From contig JAAFHO010000137.1 in the NCBI GenBank assembly GCA_013297575.1, positions 1 to 10,421 of the forward strand: a stretch of 10,421 nt of DNA, in the 5' to 3' direction. Below, piece after piece: positions 7,144 through 10,421 of this stretch (position 1 is the stretch's first letter; the number at the start of each line of letters is the position of its first letter). A model generated the notes under the pieces. That model ran no database searches, had not been told where the DNA came from, and saw only the letters and a list, made by a program, of their open reading frames with translations. The DNA is from Chitinophagales bacterium. GTDB lineage: Bacteria; Bacteroidota; Bacteroidia; Chitinophagales; Saprospiraceae. The position numbers and the translations under genes are program-made.

Positions 7144-10100
7144 ATGATGACAAGTTCCAAGCGCACTAAAGCGTACTTTTTGCTCTCAATTATTATTATA
7201 CAAAGTTTTTTCCCGCCATTAGCCATGGCATTGACCGGGGGACCAAGCCAGCCAGAAGTACAAAGCTTTGAACCTGCTGGTACTTCCGAAATGGTTGATC
7301 TTTCTTCCGGCTCGTTTACTTATAATATTCCACTACTTGATGTTGGGGGGTATCCTGTAAACCTATCCTATAATGCTGGCGCTACGATGGATCAAGAAGC
7401 AACCTGTGTTGGACTGGGTTGGAATATTAATCCTGGTGTTATCAATCGCAATATGCGTGGTATACCCGATGACTTTGATGGAGAAGACCTCTCTAAAGAG
7501 TTTAGTCTTAAACCAAATCGTACGTATGGCGGTAATTTTGGTGCTGACTTTGAAGCGTTTGGCTTTGATAAAGTGAAACCTAGTTTGCAAGCGGGTATGT
7601 TTTATAATAACTACAAAGGTATAGGTCTGGAGTTTGGTCTGAGTGTAAGTTCAACTTTGCTTGCGGGTTCTTTGGTAAAAGATAAATTAAACGGAAGTTT
7701 AGGTTTGAATCTAAATATCAACCTGAATTCCCAAAATGGAGCAACCACAAGTGCTACCGTCAAGCCCTCGGTGAGTTTTGCGGAAAAAGCAGTAAGTGAA
7801 AAAGATAATAATAAGCATGGTGGTAGCGCGCACAAAGAGTTTAGTTTGGCTGGTGGACTGGCTTTTAATTCTAAACAAGGAATGATGGCCGCTACATTAG
7901 GTGCAAGTATGAATTTTCAAGGAACCGATAATTCCGCTACAACGAAAAAACAATTAAAAACCAGAAATAATTCTGTTAGCCTTGGATCTAGTTCTTTTTC
8001 TTTCGCTCGACCCACCTTTTTGCCAAGTGCAGATATGCCCATTTCCAATTTTTCTTTTACCTTACGTGGTGCACTAGAAGCGGCATTGTGGGGCTTTGAT
8101 CCTGGCACCAGTATTTCCGGGTATTATTCACAGCAAAAACTTGCTACTAAAAAACTTAAGTCAAGAGGATATGGTACTTTGTACCTACAAAATCAAAAAC
8201 CAGGGGTAAGTTTATTAGATTTTAATAGAGAAAGAGATGGCCCTTTTACCCAAAACACCCCTAATTTAGCCGTCCCTGTTGCCGCTCAAGATATATACAA
8301 CGTTACAGGGCAAGGTATTGGCGGAAGTTACATGTTGAAGAGAAGTGATATTGGAGTCTTTAGCGATAAGCAATCGGTGGTGCAGTCTGGGTCGGCTAGT
8401 GTAGGGTTAGAGTTTGGGGGTGGAAATTTAACCAAATTTGGCTATGACATTGTCGGTGTAGGTATTGAAGCAAAAAATGGTGCATGGACATCAGACAACA
8501 ATCTTGCACTTAATTTGGGTTTCAAAGGTGGTACTTCGGGTAGTTTATACGAACCAGCGTACTTTAAACCTGCTGGCGAAATGTCAGTAGAAAGTGATCC
8601 TGCTTTGTTCAGTAATATAGGTGGCTTTGAAGTAGTTGATCCAAAAATACAAAAGGATGCTAGTGATAAATTTAAAGTTAGTGTTAATTCGTCTTTAAGG
8701 GTTGGTAATAACCAAAAAATCAAAACTGTTAGTGCTCCACTTGCAAGAGCACAAAGAGAAAAGAGAAATCAAAATATTTCTTATATGACTGCTCAAGATG
8801 CTTCAAACTTTGGGTTGACTAAGTTTATTGAAAGTTATCCTCTAAATGATTTTGTTAACCCAGCCAGTATATCTAGCCGAGTAAGTACCAGTAGAAAGGC
8901 TAAGCATATTTCTGAGATCACAACATTGCGAGAAGATGGTATGAGATACATATATGGTGTACCTGCCTATAATAGAAAGCAGCAGGATTATCATTTTAGT
9001 GTTAAAAACGTTGGTGATTGTAAGTCTGGATTAGTTACTTACACTGGATTGGAACGATCTGTAAAAAATAATTCTGGTCGTGATAATTTTTATAGTATGG
9101 AAGAAACACCTCCTTACGCGCACTCTTATTTGTTGAGTGCTGTATTATCACCTGATTTTTCGGATGTGGATGGTATAAATGGGCCAAGTTCTGGCGATTT
9201 GGGATCTTATACCAAGTTCAATTATACTATGATCCACGGAAACTATAAATGGCGATTACCCGTTCAAGATGGGATAGCGAATAGGGCAAATTACACGCCT
9301 GGATTATTATCAGACCCACTTGACGATAAAGGTAGTGTTGTTTATGGTGAAAAAGAAATTTGGCATTTGCACTCTATTGATAGTAAAACGTATGTGGCAC
9401 AATTTTACTATTCAAATAGAGATGATGGGTACGGTGCGGAGCTAGATGCTCTCCCTGTAAGTGGTGCACAAAAGATGGTCAAGTTGGATAGTATTGTTTT
9501 ATATTCCAAATCTGATTTCATTGTTAACGGAATAGGAGCAGTGCCTATTAAAAAAGTATCTTTTGAATACGATTATTCATTGTGCAAAGGGCTGCCCAAT
9601 TCTCTATCAGGAACAGGTGGTAAATTAACCCTAAAAAAAGTATATTTTACTTATGGCCGCTCCAATAAAGGTCGTTTTTCCCCATATAAATTTAACTATG
9701 ATGGAAATACAATTCTGGGTGCAGGTGTGCTTGACTATAATAATTTAGCCTACAATCGTTGGGGTAGCTTCCAACGGTCATTTAAAACAAACTCAACAGG
9801 ATGTGCTATAGCGGATAACCCAGGGAATGATGATTATCCTTATGTAATACAAGATAGTATTACCCAGGCCAATTATGCTATTGCTTGGAATCTTACTTCT
9901 GTTGAGTTACCTTCTGGAGGAAAAATAGAAGTCACATATGAGTCGCATGATTATGCCTATGTACAAAATAAATCCGCTATGGAAATGTTTAATATAGCAG
10001 GTTTTGGCGCGAATTCAACATATGTGACAGGAAATCAGTTGTATTCAACTACTCCTCTCCCTCCGCTTGAAAAGACACAATACCCATTCCTCTATTTTAA

Positions 10101-10421
10101 GTTGAAATCACCAGTAACAGGGACTGCCGCAGCAGCAAAAACAACCATTGGCAGGGATTATATAAAAGATATTCCAAACGGCTCATTGTATTTTAAATGC
10201 TTAACCAACTTAAAAAGCACAATAGGTACAGGATGCTCTATTGCATCTGGTGGATGTCCACATTATGAATATGTGTATGGATATGCAAGTGTAGCAGATT
10301 GGGGCGTTTGTCCGAATGATCCTAATTACGGTTTTATTCAACTTACAGCCGTTTGCTTGAAAGATAAAGAAAAATCTAATTGCACCTCTGTAAACCCCAT
10401 TGCAAAGGCTGGTTGGCAATT
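7144..10421 (+). CDS. Giant secreted SpvB/Rhs-type protein; 3' end cut by window edge
   Basis: I read 1,092 codons from the ATG at 7144 without a stop to the window end. Residues 1-29 form a signal peptide (SKRTKAYFLLSIIIIQSFF, cleavage AMA|L). Residues 40-111 carry the hallmark of exported Bacteroidota Rhs-like proteins: SFEPAGTSEMVDLSSGSFTY (41-60), IPLLDVGGYPVNLSYNAG (62-79), DQEATCVGLGWNINPGVINR (83-102) and MRGIPDDF (104-111). The LSYN.G...GLGW pattern also recalls the SpvB/TcdB N-terminal module. Residues about 140-500 are Gly/Ser/Asn-rich beta strands, with DIYNVTGQGIGGSYMLKRSDIG at 383-404. Residues 600-920 are further beta-rich sequence. A second recognisable block is LPSGGKIEVTYESHDYAYVQ (922-941) followed by MEMFNI (946-951). 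The last 75 residues contain six Cys and run into NPIAKAGWQ. Family proteins of this kind usually exceed 2,000 residues, so at least half is probably missing, including any Rhs core or C-terminal toxin/adhesive domain. A second ATG follows the first directly; the leader TAATAAAAATT is A-rich. Function is unknown; a role at the cell surface or as a secreted effector is inference. Confidence 0.85.
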   Translation, partial: MMTSSKRTKAYFLLSIIIIQSFFPPLAMALTGGPSQPEVQSFEPAGTSEMVDLSSGSFTYNIPLLDVGGYPVNLSYNAGATMDQEATCVGLGWNINPGVINRNMRGIPDDFDGEDLSKEFSLKPNRTYGGNFGADFEAFGFDKVKPSLQAGMFYNNYKGIGLEFGLSVSSTLLAGSLVKDKLNGSLGLNLNINLNSQNGATTSATVKPSVSFAEKAVSEKDNNKHGGSAHKEFSLAGGLAFNSKQGMMAATLGASMNFQGTDNSATTKKQLKTRNNSVSLGSSSFSFARPTFLPSADMPISNFSFTLRGALEAALWGFDPGTSISGYYSQQKLATKKLKSRGYGTLYLQNQKPGVSLLDFNRERDGPFTQNTPNLAVPVAAQDIYNVTGQGIGGSYMLKRSDIGVFSDKQSVVQSGSASVGLEFGGGNLTKFGYDIVGVGIEAKNGAWTSDNNLALNLGFKGGTSGSLYEPAYFKPAGEMSVESDPALFSNIGGFEVVDPKIQKDASDKFKVSVNSSLRVGNNQKIKTVSAPLARAQREKRNQNISYMTAQDASNFGLTKFIESYPLNDFVNPASISSRVSTSRKAKHISEITTLREDGMRYIYGVPAYNRKQQDYHFSVKNVGDCKSGLVTYTGLERSVKNNSGRDNFYSMEETPPYAHSYLLSAVLSPDFSDVDGINGPSSGDLGSYTKFNYTMIHGNYKWRLPVQDGIANRANYTPGLLSDPLDDKGSVVYGEKEIWHLHSIDSKTYVAQFYYSNRDDGYGAELDALPVSGAQKMVKLDSIVLYSKSDFIVNGIGAVPIKKVSFEYDYSLCKGLPNSLSGTGGKLTLKKVYFTYGRSNKGRFSPYKFNYDGNTILGAGVLDYNNLAYNRWGSFQRSFKTNSTGCAIADNPGNDDYPYVIQDSITQANYAIAWNLTSVELPSGGKIEVTYESHDYAYVQNKSAMEMFNIAGFGANSTYVTGNQLYSTTPLPPLEKTQYPFLYFKLKSPVTGTAAAAKTTIGRDYIKDIPNGSLYFKCLTNLKSTIGTGCSIASGGCPHYEYVYGYASVADWGVCPNDPNYGFIQLTAVCLKDKEKSNCTSVNPIAKAGWQ

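Noticed and set aside
7363..8723. Minus-strand open frames of 63-93 codons and a 67-codon plus frame inside the giant gene
   Set aside because: The plus-strand frame from 7144 is continuous and carries recognisable motifs; the others have low-complexity or reversed composition typical of shadows.
10210..10419. A 69-codon minus-strand frame near the window end
   Set aside because: It is antisense to the Cys-rich part of the giant gene, and the sense frame is clearly the coding one.

Overview
The window most likely comes from a member of the Bacteroidota, perhaps a Saprospira- or Chitinophaga-type lineage; the family placement is a guess. The evidence is weak Shine-Dalgarno sequences with A/T-rich leaders, several TAnnTTTG-type -7 promoter boxes, a 'C+4' style lipoprotein, an outer-membrane barrel ending in Trp, and a giant exported protein of a type I know mainly from this phylum.

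Left part (1-1865): a housekeeping pair transcribed divergently. The minus strand carries the N-terminal 406 codons of an acyl-CoA (propionyl-CoA) carboxylase beta subunit, cut by the window edge. The plus strand carries a small bleomycin-resistance-like VOC protein. Their 285-bp spacer holds two back-to-back -7 boxes.

Middle and right part (2423-10421): a plus-strand cluster of four exported proteins, visibly more A/T-rich than the carboxylase gene. In order they are: (i) an 863-aa protein with signal peptide, TANFOR-like beta domain, charged coiled-coil segment and C-terminal outer-membrane beta-barrel; (ii) a 381-aa secreted protein with a TANFOR-like domain, an FN3-like domain and a third beta-rich domain; (iii) a 200-aa lipoprotein of unknown function; (iv) a very large secreted protein, open for 1,092 codons to the window edge, with an N-terminal SpvB/Rhs-type 'LSYN..G...VGLGWN' module. 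Genes ii-iv are separated by only 17 and 8 bp and look like one operon, with a good -7 box just before gene ii. Gene i lies 355 bp upstream and may be a separate transcript.

My reading is that this is a surface-protein cassette: a membrane barrel, an accessory secreted protein, a lipoprotein and a giant Rhs/SpvB-like client. The co-occurrence is seen directly; any secretion or display relationship among the products is inference. Two long A/T-rich non-coding stretches (1866-2422 and 5015-5369) contain small dyads and an 11-bp tandem repeat but no RNA gene that I can recognise. I see no CRISPR array, insertion sequence, tRNA or rRNA.
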